Source of the DNA: Coptis chinensis
Lineage: Eukaryota; Streptophyta; Magnoliopsida; Ranunculales; Ranunculaceae
Direction of reading: 5' to 3'
Length of the DNA stretch: 64,000 bases
NCBI GenBank assembly: GCA_015680905.1
Contig: CM027379.1
Span: 92,279,501 to 92,343,500 of the forward strand
Position numbers and translations under genes: made by a program. How positions within the stretch are numbered: the stretch's first letter is position 1; each line of letters begins with the position of its first letter. Of this stretch, positions 1 through 13,900 are shown in pieces. Below the pieces are notes generated by a model, which was given only the letters and a program-made list of their open reading frames with translations, had not been told where the DNA came from and made no database searches.

Positions 1-99
1 TTGTGTGGACCCTCATAAATGGTCCACATGACATTATCTGATCCTCCTATTTTGTGGCCTCGTTGAATCGATTGTGTGTAATGAGACATCCAACTCGAT

Positions 100-447
100 G
101 AAATGCTCAACAACACATCATCCATGTAGACCAATTGGGCATGTTCTTTGGATATAGCACCCAGACCATACCCTTTATATTTGTAGGTTTAGCATGGGTT
201 CATAGCCAGGGCACAGAATGCTCAGCAGCACAGCGTCTCTATGGACCAGCTGGGCATGTTCTCTAGACATGGGACTCGGACTGGATCATTTATATCTACA
301 GGCTTAGCTTGGGTTCGTAGCCAGGGGAACAGAATGCTCAGCAGCCCATCGTCTCTATGGACCAGCTGGGTATGTTCTCGTGGCATGACACCCAGACTGG
401 ACCCTTCATATCTGCAGGCTTAGCCCGGGTTCGTAGCCAGGGCACAA
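100..447. repeat. Tandem repeat, about 115-bp unit, three copies
   Basis: Three consecutive units share the same order of words: ATGCTCA-CAGCACA, then a GACCA-CTGGGCATGTTCT block, then CAGGCTTAGC and GTAGCCAGG. The GGG of the shared block falls at 137, 252 and 368, giving periods of 115 and 116 bp. The leftmost unit is the most diverged. Short open frames cross the array but have no coding character. It is probably a minisatellite-like piece of a larger dispersed repeat; the family is not recognised. Confidence 0.8.
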
Positions 448-925
448 CATGGCATGTGGGTCAAGCCTCACTGTAAGTCCGTAATCAGCTGAAAACAAAG
501 CCCAACCGGATCCCATAGAATCCAGAGATTATGACTCTATTCAATGTAACTAAAAACTAGGGATAAGGATTCAGAACCAGAGATTCTCTAGGGTTTCGGG
601 TGGTTACGTTTTAAAGAATTTTCCTCAGCAGAACTACATTGGAAGCTCTATACGCGGTAGACTTTCAGAGATTTGATCCCTCTGGGGTATGTAGGCAGCC
701 ACCAAACTAAAAAATGGTTCAGTCTCAACATCAAAACAAACCAATTCACTATCACTTTGAATATTTTGTGCGACATTTTGTGGGTTGCGATATTTGGAAG
801 GTCAATTTCTCAAGAGTGTCTTGGTAGATCTGTAGTTTACAGTTTTTGCCCCGACACCAACTCAGGGGATCCCAACTCCAGGGTTCATGCAAGTCTTCTT
901 TCAAACTAAAAGACACGACTAGGTC
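448..925. other. No gene recognised
   Basis: I see no gene, repeat array or element terminus in this stretch. It lies between the 115-bp array and an RNase H relic, and may be the eroded body of the same retroelement. Confidence 0.4.
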
Positions 926-1345
926 GCCTATGGTGGTAATGTGGAATAAGCCTCCTCTAGGCTTTTTCAAACTTAATACAGACGGATCTTCTTTGAGATC
1001 ACCATGGTGGTGGTGGTATTGTGAGAGATCACCATGGAGTTTTTCGTTTTGCGTTCTCTTCTTCCTTTGGACAAGGTTCTAACACCAAGGCGGAGTTATT
1101 AGTTGTTTATGAAGGTTTGAAATTTTGTTTGGAGATGAATTTCAAACCTCTCATTGTTGAGATTGATTCGCAAAATCATCTTGGGTTGGTTCCATGGAGG
1201 TAAAGGGCCTCCTTGGTTTCTTTGTAAATCATGGCATATAGTCCTAGAGCTAATGGCTTCTCTTAATGCAACGTTTGTTCATGTTTTCAGGGAAGGAAAC
1301 GGTGTTCTCTTGCTGAACATGCAACTAGCGAAGAGATAAGTGTTA
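926..1345 (+). pseudogene. Relic of a plant LINE-type RNase H domain
   Basis: Translated pieces match the RNase H-like domain (RVT_3 type) found at the C-terminus of many plant LINE polyproteins. The first piece is PPLGFFKLNTDGSS, the opening Asp motif. After a frame change at the TGG repeat near 1010 comes GGGIVRDHHGVF, followed by NTKAELLVVYEGL, the Glu-bearing helix. Further on are IVEIDSQ and HVFREGN. The domain therefore changes frame at least twice and has stops, so it is dead. The AT-rich tail to about 1640 could be the LINE 3' region, but no clear poly(A) or target duplication was seen. Confidence 0.6.
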
Positions 1346-2001
1346 CTTTTGCTACTCTCTCGAGTGGCTAGAGGTATCTACACACTTGATCGTGCAGGGT
1401 TAGCGAATTTGAGGTTTTAATTCTCGATTTTGGATTTTGATTAGGAATTTTGGTCTTGTATTTGGTTGCATATTTTATAAATGTAGCCAGCCTATTCTCA
1501 TGCATTTAGCATCTAGGTATGCATTATCCTTGTAACGGGGTAAGGCTAATTGTCCCTCCTTAGTTTTTTTATTTCGATATTTTTTTATAAATTGGTAGGG
1601 GTGCCCAACCTCCTTCCCTACCGGGGTTTGCCCAAGATTAGGTCATTAGTTTCATCATTTCCGAGGATTGTGTGATACACCTGGGCGTAGCCCAATGAAG
1701 AGTATAATGGAAAGGCGCCTAGCCTGGGTTTGGGTGGCGGTTGCGTCATAGTGTGATCTCACTTCACTTAGGCGGTTGTTCAAAGATCATGGCTATAAGT
1801 AATTGATCATCCAAATCCTAACGTCGAGGTTTTTTCCGGTTTGGCTACGGATTTCGTAGAAACTCCATAGTTAAGCGTACTCAGATAAGAGTAGTCCAAA
1901 AATGGGTAACCATTTGGGAAACTGATGTCCAAAATTCGAAAACCCTACACTGGAGGTCTGTAGTAACTAAGTGGGGACAATATCAACGTTGTAGGATAGG
2001 G
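1346..2001. other. Non-genic, possible LINE tail then unassigned sequence
   Basis: The first 300 bp is T-rich and follows the RNase H relic, so it may be its 3' region. The remainder, up to the hAT MITE, shows no coding signal or repeat that I recognise. Confidence 0.35.
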
Positions 2002-2413
2002 CATAGTACAAAATATCCTGATATATCGCGATATTTGTCGATATCTATCCAGATTTCAGAGAAAGATATATAAATATTCCGATATGTTCAGAGATATATA
2101 CGACTGCAAATATCGATGATATTTTAACGATATTTGCGATATTTGGCAATATTTGGAGATATTTGGCGATATTTTGTATATGTAATAATTTTATTTAATA
2201 TTTACTATTATATTTCAAATAAATATAAATAATGTATCATGATATATTAGGAAATATCCACAATATCCATGATATTTGTCGATATTTTAGATATATTCAC
2301 AATATTTGCATGTGAAAGAATGTCAAATATCCCCAAAGAGGGAGATATATCCACGATATATATCCATAAATCAGAGATCGATAAATACCCATATCCTGAT
2401 ATTTTGTACTATG
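2002..2413. mobile_element. Non-autonomous hAT-type MITE, copy 1 (GATATAT-rich family)
   Basis: The element opens CATAGTACAAAATATC and closes GATATTTTGTACTATG, a perfect terminal inverted repeat. It is flanked by an exact 8-bp duplication GGATAGGG (1994-2001 and 2414-2421). An 8-bp target duplication and ends of the form CAnnG are hAT hallmarks. The 412-bp interior has no ORF and is dense in short palindromic words such as CGATATTTG and GATATATC. A second member lies at 38948-39358. Confidence 0.85.
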
Positions 2414-2421
2414 GGATAGGG

Positions 2422-4992
2422 TGGGTCGGTACATAATACATTGAAATCTATTTCTTCTTAATTAGCAAATAAATTTTTTAAAAAATCAAATGCCATTTTA
2501 GAGGTGTAGTTGATTTGTGAGAATAATTCCCCTAGAAAACTTCCATTTTAATTGGTCATTTTTATACTTTTAATCATTTTTTTTTTCTTGTGAACCTAAT
2601 CCGAGCAAAAATTATATATATTACGAATGTCAAATGAAACTCTAACCATTCAAGTTTAGGACGAACAGAGCCAAGACTTCAGGTCTTGTGATGAGACCGT
2701 GAGATGAATTACAGGGTAAATTCACCGTACAGTTCAATTAGAATATTAGGGTCAACAACAATAAGATAACTACTTCGATTCGAAGCCCATCTCAAGTTTG
2801 GAAACTATTGCGTGTTAGCAAATCAATGTATGAAGAAATATTTTAGTTGAGAACTAGATTTGAGGTTGGAGGAATATGTACAAACTTCAAACCAGTGAGT
2901 GGTGACTAATGACAGTGGCTCGTTTTTCATTTTAAACGTGGCTTGCGGAGCATGAACTTCAGAAATAGATGCATGCACATTTGATGGTGTCATGGTGACG
3001 ATTGCGACCTAGCGGCCTGGGCGCCTGGCTCAAGTGCTCAACCCACACAACAAATTCGATTCAGTGACTTTAATCGTCAGTACAGCGACACAAACCACCG
3101 TGTGTTCCACGTGCTTTTAAACTCGAATGATATACAAAATTTCCATGTGGATCAATCTAAATGGATAGATGATTGTGAATGGATATTGGTCCAAGTCATT
3201 GAGTCTTGACTTAATGATATATTAGTGATGGACATTTGACTAAGATGTCGATTGCTTAAAGGAACCATAGAGATAATCAGATATACAGCCTCCATCACAT
3301 TAGCTTGGAAAAACCGACAAATTATTCTTATCTTACTTTTAGCATAAAAGTCTTCATAGATTCCTGGAATAACAGCCACACAAGATAACATATTTTATTT
3401 GTCTTTTATCAATAGAGCTTGGCGTTTTGTAGATAAAAAGCATACCTGTAGACTGTAGGTCTGTAGTTACGATTTTCCTTCACATCCAAGTATCCAACAA
3501 ACTTAGTCTCAATTTTCAAACATGTGGTTTCTGTAAAGTATGATAGGATTGTCTCATTAATAAATAATGATTGTACGTTCCTATTAAGGGCCTTTTCTCT
3601 ATTTACTTATAAAATACACAGAAATACTAGGGAATCCAAGGCACAAAGGAGGTGGTTTGTAATTTTCTGTGTAGATGTCCCTATCATATATATGATTGAT
3701 CTTGAATAGTGCGTGCGCTTCAACTTGTAATCATTGTACGTGTTAATAGACGAAATTTCTTAATAGATCGTCTCTATGCTAAAAACAGCCTTAAAAACAA
3801 GCACTTGCGCATCCTCACCTAGGCTTTCTAAGATATTTTGATATAACCATAGATTTATCGCAGTATGACAAGTTCATTAAGTTGTTCCGGTCGCCGTCTT
3901 AGCTTCTAGACAAATTAAATACATAGATCGTTATCGGTATACAACTACATAAAACGATCAGTGTATTTCCCTAACATTTGCATGCATCAACAATTTGAGA
4001 TGATTCAATAGCCCCATTTACCATTTCACTTAAATGCGATAAAAAAAATTGTGAGATGATTCAAGTATTCGCTCCAATAGTGCCATGCCATGTAAGTATT
4101 GTACAAACTTGGTTTCGTAGAAACTATTCAAGATTGTGCCTATGATCAGTTAATCATCCCTTTCTCTTTTATAATCAATGTCATCACCAGTTAGTGGGTT
4201 TATTAAAGATCCAGCACCCAGTGCACATGTTCCTGTCATACCTACTAGCTGAGGTTCTTAAGTTTGATAGGTCAATCTCTTTAGAGCTTGGGACGATGAT
4301 TGCTCGTTGATAATATATTGTAATCACATAGTAGTAATTTCTTAATATAGAACTAAAAGAAATAAATCAAGTAAGGTCAATCTATTGGAGATGATATTAT
4401 AGATTGACTTACAATCATCATTTCTTAAAGCTGTCTCTAGACGAGGATAATTTAAATATTCGATGGATAATAATTCGATATAATTAAATAGCTTTTAAAG
4501 TAATTTTAATAGGTATATAATACCCAACTCAGACGGAAACGTGAATAAACTGCCTATATCAGTTGGACTTGTTCACAATGGAAAAGTGTTACTAAATTTT
4601 GGCTGTTATCTTGAAAATGAATAACGACGACTGTTTTTCTAGCTATTTTTGTACCTGTATCTTTGCCAGATGGATAGCGTTTTTCAATTTGTTTGCTAAT
4701 TAAAGAGAGACAGAGACTAAAAAGAGGGGATGGATTGTTTATTTTTGTCCAGTCCAAAAATAAAAGAGAAATGGGAGTATATAGTATATACTGAATGATA
4801 AAAAAACAGTACACGGCAACACTTGGACAATATCTCACAATCCAAAGCCTACTTTATCTTTCCCACTTGTCAAAACAAACCTTAACCCACCACGTACACT
4901 TCTGACAACAGACTCACACTTAAAACTTAATCTTAATCCCCGCAAACTCAAAACACAGTGCTGGCGGTAGATAACAAGAAGAAGAAAAAAAC
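2422..4992. other. Intergenic region and probable promoter of the MYB gene
   Basis: No gene is supported in this 2.6 kb. Short open frames on both strands have no recognisable content. A TATA-like run GTATATAGTATATA at about 4778-4791 lies roughly 200 bp before the MYB start codon and is the best core-promoter candidate. The intervening leader would be AC-rich and about 170 bp long. No transcript evidence is available. Confidence 0.4.
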
Positions 4993-7900
4993 ATGACACG
5001 ACGGTGTTCACATTGTAGTAACAATGGACATAATTCAAGAACATGTCCGACAATAAAAGGGGTGAAGTTATTTGGGGTGAGATTAACAGATGGTGCTGGA
5101 TTAATGAAGAAGAGTGCAAGTATGGGGAATTTATCTCTTTATTGTGGTGCTTCTTCTTCACCAAGTCAAAATTCTCCTTTTGATTTGGGTCATAGTAGTA
5201 TTAATGATGGCTATGTTTCTGATGATCCTGCTCATACTTCTTGTTCTTCTTCCAATTGTCGTGGTGACAGGAAGAAAGGTAATTTTTTTTGTTAAATTTA
5301 TTTATTTGGTTTTGTGTTGTTTTTATTTTTAAGATCTGTGTTATTTTTTTTTTACTGAGAAATTTGTGTTGTGGGGCTGAATGTTTGGATAGTTTTTGTG
5401 TTATTAGAATAGTACATTCGTATTGATGGGATAGGTGGAAAGATCAGCAGATGACACATAATTTCTTCTTTGATACTTCAGTGTTGTAGTTTTGGTTCTT
5501 ATCGCGATGTTACTATGGTTATTAAGAGATACAAAGGCTGAAGAAGGATTTAGCAAATATTTCACGTGTGCGTAAATTTTGAAACATAGAAATGGAGATT
5601 TTGGCAGGACAATTTGGTTTAACTTTTGGAGACTACTGAAAAATGACTTGCCCTCGCTAGTATTTGGGTTCAGAGACCAATTACAAAAGACTTGGGAAAG
5701 AAGGGGTTTTGTTGGGGGGTTGTCAATTACCAACTCTTGTCCAAATGTGGAAGGTTGACGTTGATCAAGAGGATCCTTTCTAGTTATCCAGTAATATATG
5801 TCTCAGGGTCTCACTATACAAAGGTGGAAAATTAAAATTGATCGAGACTGGCCTCTTTTGAGTATTCCAGTCTATTAAATGTTTCACATTTCTGATTAAT
5901 GTAGCTAGTACGATCTAAATGCGGGAGAGAAGAGAGTTCCACTTTGTTTTTGTTTTTTTTTGATAAGTATGTTGTGTTCCACTTTGTTGTGTGTCGTGTT
6001 CAATATTAAAGATCTCCACTTGATGAATATAGCACTACTAATAATGTGACCCGAAGGTTGGCTGAGAGATGGTAGGAAGTTGGTGGCTTATGCTAAGTAT
6101 GTCAATCGTGAGATTGGGGGTTGGCTGAGAATGGAGGTGTAGTACTTGTAAGTCTAGCCTACCGGTGGTATTCTAGCAAAGCAAAGTTCAAAAGTTGCAT
6201 TACCTTCTGCATTTGGAGTGCAGCAAAGGTTTGATTATCGTCTTTTATTACTGGAGCATGTCTTATTGCTCTGTTCATAAGCATCATATTGATAAATAAC
6301 TAAGTATTCCGTCATATTACATATTTAACTGTTAAACTTAACAAGCGCATGAGGATAAAGTAGCAGTTTCTTCCTTCTTCCCCAATCCAGTTTCATTGCA
6401 TTCTAGGTTTTGTTTGGGCAGTTATAGGATTGGTCATCATTTTTTTGGTTTGTATGACTCATTGTGATATTAAGTTATAGGGATGGGATAGTATATTTGT
6501 GGCGTCTGTGCTTTGCGTTTGTTTTATTTGTTTCTGTAGAATTGAACTTGCTTATATGTATGAAGAGGCAACTAAATCATATTTTATTTGTGGGGATGAA
6601 TGTTGTTCTGAAAGTAATGCAATTGTGAACATCAGAACTTAACATAGCACAATTGAATGTTGATGGTAAGTGGAAAGATCAGCAAAGTTTATTTTTTAAT
6701 TTTTTAATTTTTTTTTATAAAATGAAAATGAGTTCAAATATGGACATTTGGTGATAACTCATACAGGGTTCATGTGGGATTGCACGGCCCATTTGCCACA
6801 ATTAGCCAATTTGGAGATTACGCAAACTTCTAGTTTGATACTTCAGTGTTCCAGTTTTTGCTCTTAATGTGATGTTATCATGGTTTTAAGTGGTTTTAGG
6901 ATGAGTGGTTGTGTGGTGGTTGCTGGTCTTTGGAGCTGGATTCGGTGGCCTTGATTCCGGTCTGTTTGTGGAATCCTGGCTTCTTTCTTCTTTTCCTTTT
7001 GTTTTGTTTTTATGAAGTTGTTTCTTTTCTCTTTCCCTTTGGGTGTGCATGTAGTGTCTGTGCTTTTGTGGGTGTTGTCGCCTATTTGGTAGTCCTGCGT
7101 GTTTGAGTCTTGGTCATAGAATTCTTAGGAGCTTATTCTAGGAATTGTTGTAAATCTCAGAACTATATCCAAGAAAAAATGAAATTGTGGTTTCAGCACT
7201 GATAAATAATTTAGCAAATACCCATCCTGGATGGAACAATTGGCTGAGTTTATGGGGTGCTCAGTTGGCAACATAGCATTTAACATTCGAACCTCCTTCG
7301 GCAAGAAAGGGATATATATATATATATATTGGTTTCTGTTTTGGACACTATTCACAAGGAATTGCTTGGGCATCTTAGTGGAACTGCTTCAAGGAAAGGG
7401 ATACTTCGTGGAAATTTGCTAGTGATCAAAATTGCCCTTCTTAAACGCTCTCATTGGAAGGTGGAAAATTTCTAATAATCAAGAGGGTTCATTCTAGTAT
7501 TTTAATCTATTTTATTTCACACCTGTCTCAAGTAGCCTAGTAGGATGAAAAGAAATTATGAGAGATTCCAAGGGGAATCAAAGGCGGGACAGAAGAAAAA
7601 TCCACTTTGTTGTCTAGGGCATTATGGAGGGGTTAACATTAGAGATTTCACTTGATAAATAAGTAAAGCTTTTTTCTGTGAGTGGAAATGTGCTAGTAAT
7701 CAGGAGCGCCCTTTATAAACGCAACCTCTCATCGGAAGGTTGTAGATATGGTTAGTCCAAAGACTGGCAATCTTCAGGCTGGAGGTTGGCTGAGGAAGAA
7801 TACCTGTAAGTGTAGCTTTCCGGGGGCGTCAAAAAGAAAGCTCACATCTGTAGGTGGTCATTTGGTAGTGACCAAGAGCGCCCTTTATAAACGCAATCTC

Positions 7901-10900
7901 TCATTGGAAGGCGGAAAATTGCTAGTTATCAAGAGTGTCCATTTTAGTCACGTCCTTAGGTGGTCATTTGGTAGTGACCAAGAGCGCCCTTTATAAATGC
8001 AATTGTTTCGGCAATAATCTATTTCAACACAATAAGAGCAAACGATAAAGAACGCATTAAGAAACAGAGGATATTTGATGTGAGGAGAGATGAAACTGAA
8101 CCAAGATAATGGTTGCCTACGTACCCAAGATCTGTTTTTTAGGAATCAAGTTTCAACGTAGTTTCTTGTTATGAGAGAGAATGGTTTTTTCTATGAATTG
8201 GTAGAGAAAGTAGAGTCCTTGGAGGACTTGTCTTGTTGAATGATTCAAGATTTGATTTATTGTAGATTTGTGCTTTTTTTATTAAATAATGAACCTGGAC
8301 ATATTAAAGAATAAACCAATTATTAGGCTTAACTGTTGGACTTGGCCCAATATTGGGATGGCTTCGCGGGCATTATGAGCCACGAAGTGGGGGTCTATAC
8401 ATCGCCCCCTCTTTGGTGGATGGGCAAAGCCCATGTGGCAAAGAAGTTAATTTAGAAAAAAGAATGGAAGAACATCGATTTAAAATATATATAGGGAGGG
8501 ATAGAGGTACATTCATTATGCGCACATTATAGCCACATTTTCAACATACAAATGAATTAAAGCCTAGTTTTGAGGGATAAAGGCACATTCTTATGCGTAC
8601 ATTATAGCCACATTTTTCGACATACAAATGAATTAAGGCCTAATTTTTTATAAAGATGACCTCCCCACCATGGAGATCATCCTCACAAAAAATCATAATA
8701 TTTGGATATGTCTAACCACATAAAAATTAGTGTTCATTTTTGAACTTTTCATCTAACGGTCTAAAAGTTTTGTGAGCATAGTCTAATGTTAGACTTCTTT
8801 GAATGAGTTTAATTTTTGTGAGCATGTTCTTCATGGTGAGGAGATCATATCTACAAAAAATCAGCCCTTAATTCAACTTTTAAGTCCATGATTTTGCTTG
8901 GATTCATTTACAATGTGCGCATAATGAATGTGCCTCTATCCCTCCCACAGAGAGAATTATTGGCGGAAATAATTAGCTTAAAGAGATAATTGTTGTGGAC
9001 TTTGGAAGAGGGTGTAAGAGCGGCATTTAGTATTGCTAAAATTGAATATATGAGTAGAGTATGACCGGCTAAAAGTATTAAAGTGGAAGCTGGTTTGTCA
9101 TATACTCTTTTATATTAAAAAAGAAAGGAAAGGTTGACTGTGAAATCAGTAGGGCTGGCTTACTAAAGAAGAAGTTTGAAATAATAATTAGTTGGACTGG
9201 CTTATATTCCTTAGAGTAGTAAGAAGTTGTGTGAGACTTGGGCTGGTCCTACGGTTAAGGCTTAAGAGAAGTAAGAAGATTCCCTTGAAAAAAGGTAGGA
9301 CAATATGTAAGAATTGGTAGGACCAGCCAATGAAAAGGTGATTCAAAGTGTAAGACTTTTTTGGAATGAGTAGTAATAGGACCGGCTAGAGGAAAGTTAA
9401 AGAGATAATCAAGTGAGCGGAGCGAACGTTTTTAGGCCGGGTTGCGGATATATGGCCCAAAATGTTGTTTGGTTGGTTTCTGTCTGTCTTCAATCTCTTT
9501 TCACTTCTTCTTCGCAAACACTCTTTCTCTCCAATATCTCTCTCTCTCTCTGCTGATGACTCTTCTGTCTCATTCTCATTAATAACTCATCTCTCACTCT
9601 TGTCTCTCTAACCCACTCCAAATTCATAACACAAAGTTAGAGAATGCAAAGAAGAAGAAGGAAGATTTTGTGTAAGTTTTATTCCTCTTACACACTTTTC
9701 AATTCAGTTGGGGTTATTTGAATTTAAGTATCAAGTGATGGGGTTTTATTATTTTAGTGATATTTGATGTTTTTTTATAGTTTTAGAACTCTGGGTTGTT
9801 TGATATTTTTTCGTTTTCATGACTTGGGTGCTTTGAATTTTGTGTTTTCATGATTTGGGTATGTTTGGTTTTCATGATTTGTAGTTTAGTCGTATTTTCT
9901 GATTTACCATCTAATTTAATAAATTTATAATTATTAAAAAATTAATTAATTATTTCTATCCGATTTACCATCTAATTTAATAAATTTATAATTATTAAAA
10001 AATTAATTAATTATTTCTATCCAGGTCCCCAATCTTCAATCGCCGTCGTCAGATCCGACACCCTCAGATCCGTGTCGGACACCGACATGCGTGCCCGTGT
10101 CAATGTAACCTAGGTTTTTAGATAATAGATTGATAGTAAAGTACGGTATGATATACGATTGAGCTTACTAAAAGAAAATTAAATTTGATTTTTTAGTGGA
10201 AGACGTAGAGGAATGTATTTGATGTTTGCATTGTTAATTCAAAGTTAAGCTAATAACAATGTTGTTAGTACTGTCAGAGAAAATGGTATGGGACTTTCTC
10301 ATCAATTTGATGAACAAATAGTCCTGATTTGAAGGAATATACAATGATAGTCGACATTATGATCGCAGACCACCTTGTAAATAGCATGAGCATGAGTTCC
10401 CGGGTTTTATCCTTTTCTGGTGGGAAAATGCATTGTCATGCCTTAGAGTATCTTTAGGAGTGATACCAACATAGCATCAAACACCAAATTTCCAACAATT
10501 TGGTGTTTTTTCAACTTCAAGAGAGTCACATGTTGATGAAAACACCAAACCAAATACCAAATCGGCCAATATTTGGTTCTAGCTTTAGTGTTGTATCAAA
10601 TCATTCATGCGGTTTTAGAAAAACCACGCGGTTTTGTCAACACCGCGTGGGCTTGGGCTAGATTGTGGGCTTCAATCACGCGGTTTTGCCAAAACCGCGC
10701 GAGAGATTGGGAAAGAAAAAAAATAAGAAAGTTGATCGCGTGGTTTTTGAAAAACCGCGTGGGCTTGGGCTTTTAAGATGGGCTTTACTGGCGCGGTGTT
10801 GGGAAAACCATGTGGGTTATATTGCGCTGTTTATCCAAAACCGCGTCATTTGATGTCGAAAATTTGATGTTGCTCCTAAAGATGGTTGGTGTTTTTGGTT

Positions 10901-13900
10901 TGGTTCAAAATTTTGGTGTTTTTTTGGTTGCTCTCCTAAAGATGCTCTTAGTTCAATCAGACAACTTTCTAGGCATGCTATACTTTGAAATTTCCTTGAC
11001 GTATAATGTAGTTTTCTTAGATGAGATGTTCTTAGAATTCTTTTGAGATTGTTTTGGAGAAAAGAGCCCCACTTTTCTCTGTTGGTAACTGCAATTCTCT
11101 CGAAGGGTTTATGGGGACTTGGCACTGTTATTCTCCACCCCTTCTCCGCTCACGCCCCCACTGCTATGCAGTATACTAGTAAGGAATGGTAGGGCCGGCC
11201 AAATAAAATCATGGTTTTCAAATTAGAAAAGAATGTTGTAGGACGGATTATGAAAGACAAGTTATAATTACATGTGTTGGCAACTTGTTTAGTTAGAAAA
11301 AGTAAAAGACCAAACATGTAAAGGAATGGTCGGGTCAGCTTAGTAAGCAATTTTGATCTATTTAGAGAAAGAAATATGGCCGGGCCTAAAATCTAAGGTA
11401 AAGAGAAATAAATATAACATAGCTAGAAAGAATGTTTTGGAATTATATTGGGAGTAATAGTACTAGTATCCAAAAGTTAAGTTAGGTTGTAAGATATTTC
11501 TAAAAGTAGAAAAGCTAATTGGAAGCAGAAACTATTGGCGGAAATTATGGGCGACGGGAGACGGAAATTATTGGCAGAAGTTCTTGGTGAAAATTATTGG
11601 CGATTGGAGGCAGGAATTATTGGCGACAATTATTGTTGATAGAAGGCGGAAATTATTGGTGGAAATTATTGGCGAAAATTATTGGCGGAAGTTATTGAGT
11701 TATTAACGAAAGGAGACGGAAGTTATTGGCATAAGTTATTAACGAAAAGATGCAGAACTTAATAGAAGAATTAAATGAGATGGAAGAATAGGAGCGGAGC
11801 GCCGCTGTAAGGGCTGAAGAAATATAAGATTGGAAAGCTCTGGTGAAAACTCAGGAAGAAGCAAACGAAAAGATGACAGCAAAAATGTTGGGGGATTAGA
11901 AAGGAATTAATTGCTGTTAAGAAAGAGATTGTGGAAAACAAAAAACTGATAGCACAAGCTACTCTAGAGATAGGAAATAAAGAGAAGGAAAAGATGCAAA
12001 CAATTATGCAAAAGGCAAATGTTCTGGAAGAAAATGAACAGAGGAAGGAAGACTATGATAAGTTATATATGATGTATATGGATACTGTTAAAATGAAAAT
12101 GAGTTCATTCTTGGACATTTGGTGATAACTCATACGGGATTCATGGGGGGATTGCACGGCCCATTTACCACGATTAGCCAATTTGGAGATTATGCAAACT
12201 TCTAGTTTGATACTTCAGTGTTCCAGTTTTTGCTCTTAATGTGATGTTATCATGGTTTTAAGTGGTTTGAGGATGGGTGGTTGCGTGGTGGTTGCTGGTG
12301 GTCTTTGGAGCTGGATTCGGTTGCCTGGATTCCGGTCTGTTTGTGGAATCCTGGCTTCTTTCTTCTTTTCCTTTTGTTTTGTTTTTATGAAGTTGTGTCT
12401 TTTCTTTTTCCCTTTGGGTATGCATGTAGTGTCTGGGCTTTTGTGGATGTTATTGCCTATTTGGTAGTCCTGCGTGTTTGAGTCCTGGTCATAGAATTCT
12501 TAGGAGCTTATTCTAGGAATTGATGTAAATCTCAGAACCATATCCAAGAAAAAAAGAAATTGTGGTTTCAGCACTGATAAAGAATTTAGCAAATTCCCAT
12601 CCTGGATGGAATAATTGGCTGAGTTTATGGGGTGCTCAATTGGCAACATAGCATTTAACATTTGAACCTCCTTCGGCAAGAAAGGGATATGTTGGTTTCT
12701 GTTTTGGACACTATTCACAAGGAATTGCTTGGGCATCTTATTGGAACTGCTTCAAGGAAAGGGATACTTCGTGGAAATTTGCTAGTGATCAAAATTGCCC
12801 TTCTTAAATGCTCTCGTTGGAAGGTGGAAAATTTCTAATAATCAAGAGGGTTCATTCTAGTATTTTAATCTATTTTATTTCACACCTGTCTCAAGTAGCC
12901 TAGTAGGATGAAAAGAAATGATGAGAGATTCCAACAGGAATCAAAGGCGGGAGAGAAGAAAATTCCACTTTGTTGTCTATGGCATATGGAGTGGTTAACA
13001 TTAGAGATTTCACTTGATAAATAAGTAAAGCTCTTTTCTGAGAGTGGAAATGTGCTAGTGATCAAGAGCGCCCTTTATAAACGCAACCTCTCATCGAAAG
13101 GTGGAAAGTTTCTAGTGATCTACAGTGTCTGCCAATCTATCATATTTTCTCACCCTCTCAAGTAACCTAACAAGATGAGAAGAAACGATAAGAGATTCCA
13201 ATGGGGATCAAGGCGGGAAAGAAGAAAGATCCACTATTGTATATGGCAATGTAAAGGGGTTAACATTAGAGATTTTACTTGATTAATAAAACACAGGTAA
13301 GAACATTACGTAGGTTGGCTGAGAGGATCGAGATGGTTAGTCCAAAGACTGGCAATCTTCAGACTGGAGATTGGCTGAGGAAGAATACCTGTAAGTGTAG
13401 TTTACCTGGGGCGTCAAAAAGAAAGCTCACATCCGTAGGTGGTCATTTGGTAGTGACCAAGAGCGCCCTTTATAAACGCAATCTCTCATTGGAAGGCGGA
13501 AAATTGCTAGTTATCAAGAGTGTCCATTTTAGTCACGTCCTTAGGTGGTCATTTGGTAGTGACCAAGAGCGCCCTTTATAAATGCAATCTCTCATCGGAA
13601 GGTGGGAATTGCTAGTGATCAAGAGCATCCATTCTAGTATTTCAATCTATTATATTTTTCACCCACTCAATGAACGTAGCTAGTAGCCTAGTAGGATGAA
13701 TAGAAATGATGGGAGCGCAAATGGGGATTAAAGGCGGGAGAGATTAAAGTTCCACTTTACTGTCTATGGCAGTGTGGAGGGGTTAACATTTGAAATTTCA
13801 CTTGATAAATAAAGCACAAGTCAGAAACGTGATGTTGTTGGCTGAGAGGATGGATGTAGTTAGTCCTATGAATGGCAATCTTGAGACTGGAGGTTGGCTG

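Larger units (their letters stand above)
9409..11179 (+). mobile_element. Non-autonomous Helitron, 1.77 kb, with nested MITE
   Basis: The element starts TCAAGTGAGCGGAG after an A. It ends with a small hairpin (ACTGC-TAT-GCAGT) then ATACTAG before a T: the A^TC...CTAG^T form expected of Helitrons, with no target duplication. Its ends match the 196-bp member at 34588-34783. It contains a Tourist-like MITE (10446-10947), an exact 61-bp tandem duplication and a CT-rich stretch near 9500-9610. No Rep/helicase ORF is present. Confidence 0.75.

Noticed and set aside
4554..5164. Two - strand open frames (94 and 109 aa) overlapping the MYB start
   Set aside because: Low-complexity, hydrophobic composition and antisense to a well-supported exon. 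No homology recognised.
9500..9610. CT-rich tract as a promoter element of a gene inside the intron
   Set aside because: It is part of the Helitron family interior, present also at about 34680-34760 and 56290-56350.
6717..13590. The 6717-8003 and 12088-13590 direct repeats as LTRs of one element
   Set aside because: They do not begin TG and end CA, and have no PBS or PPT at their inner edges. They also contain the same degenerate units found elsewhere in the intron. A segmental duplication explains them better.
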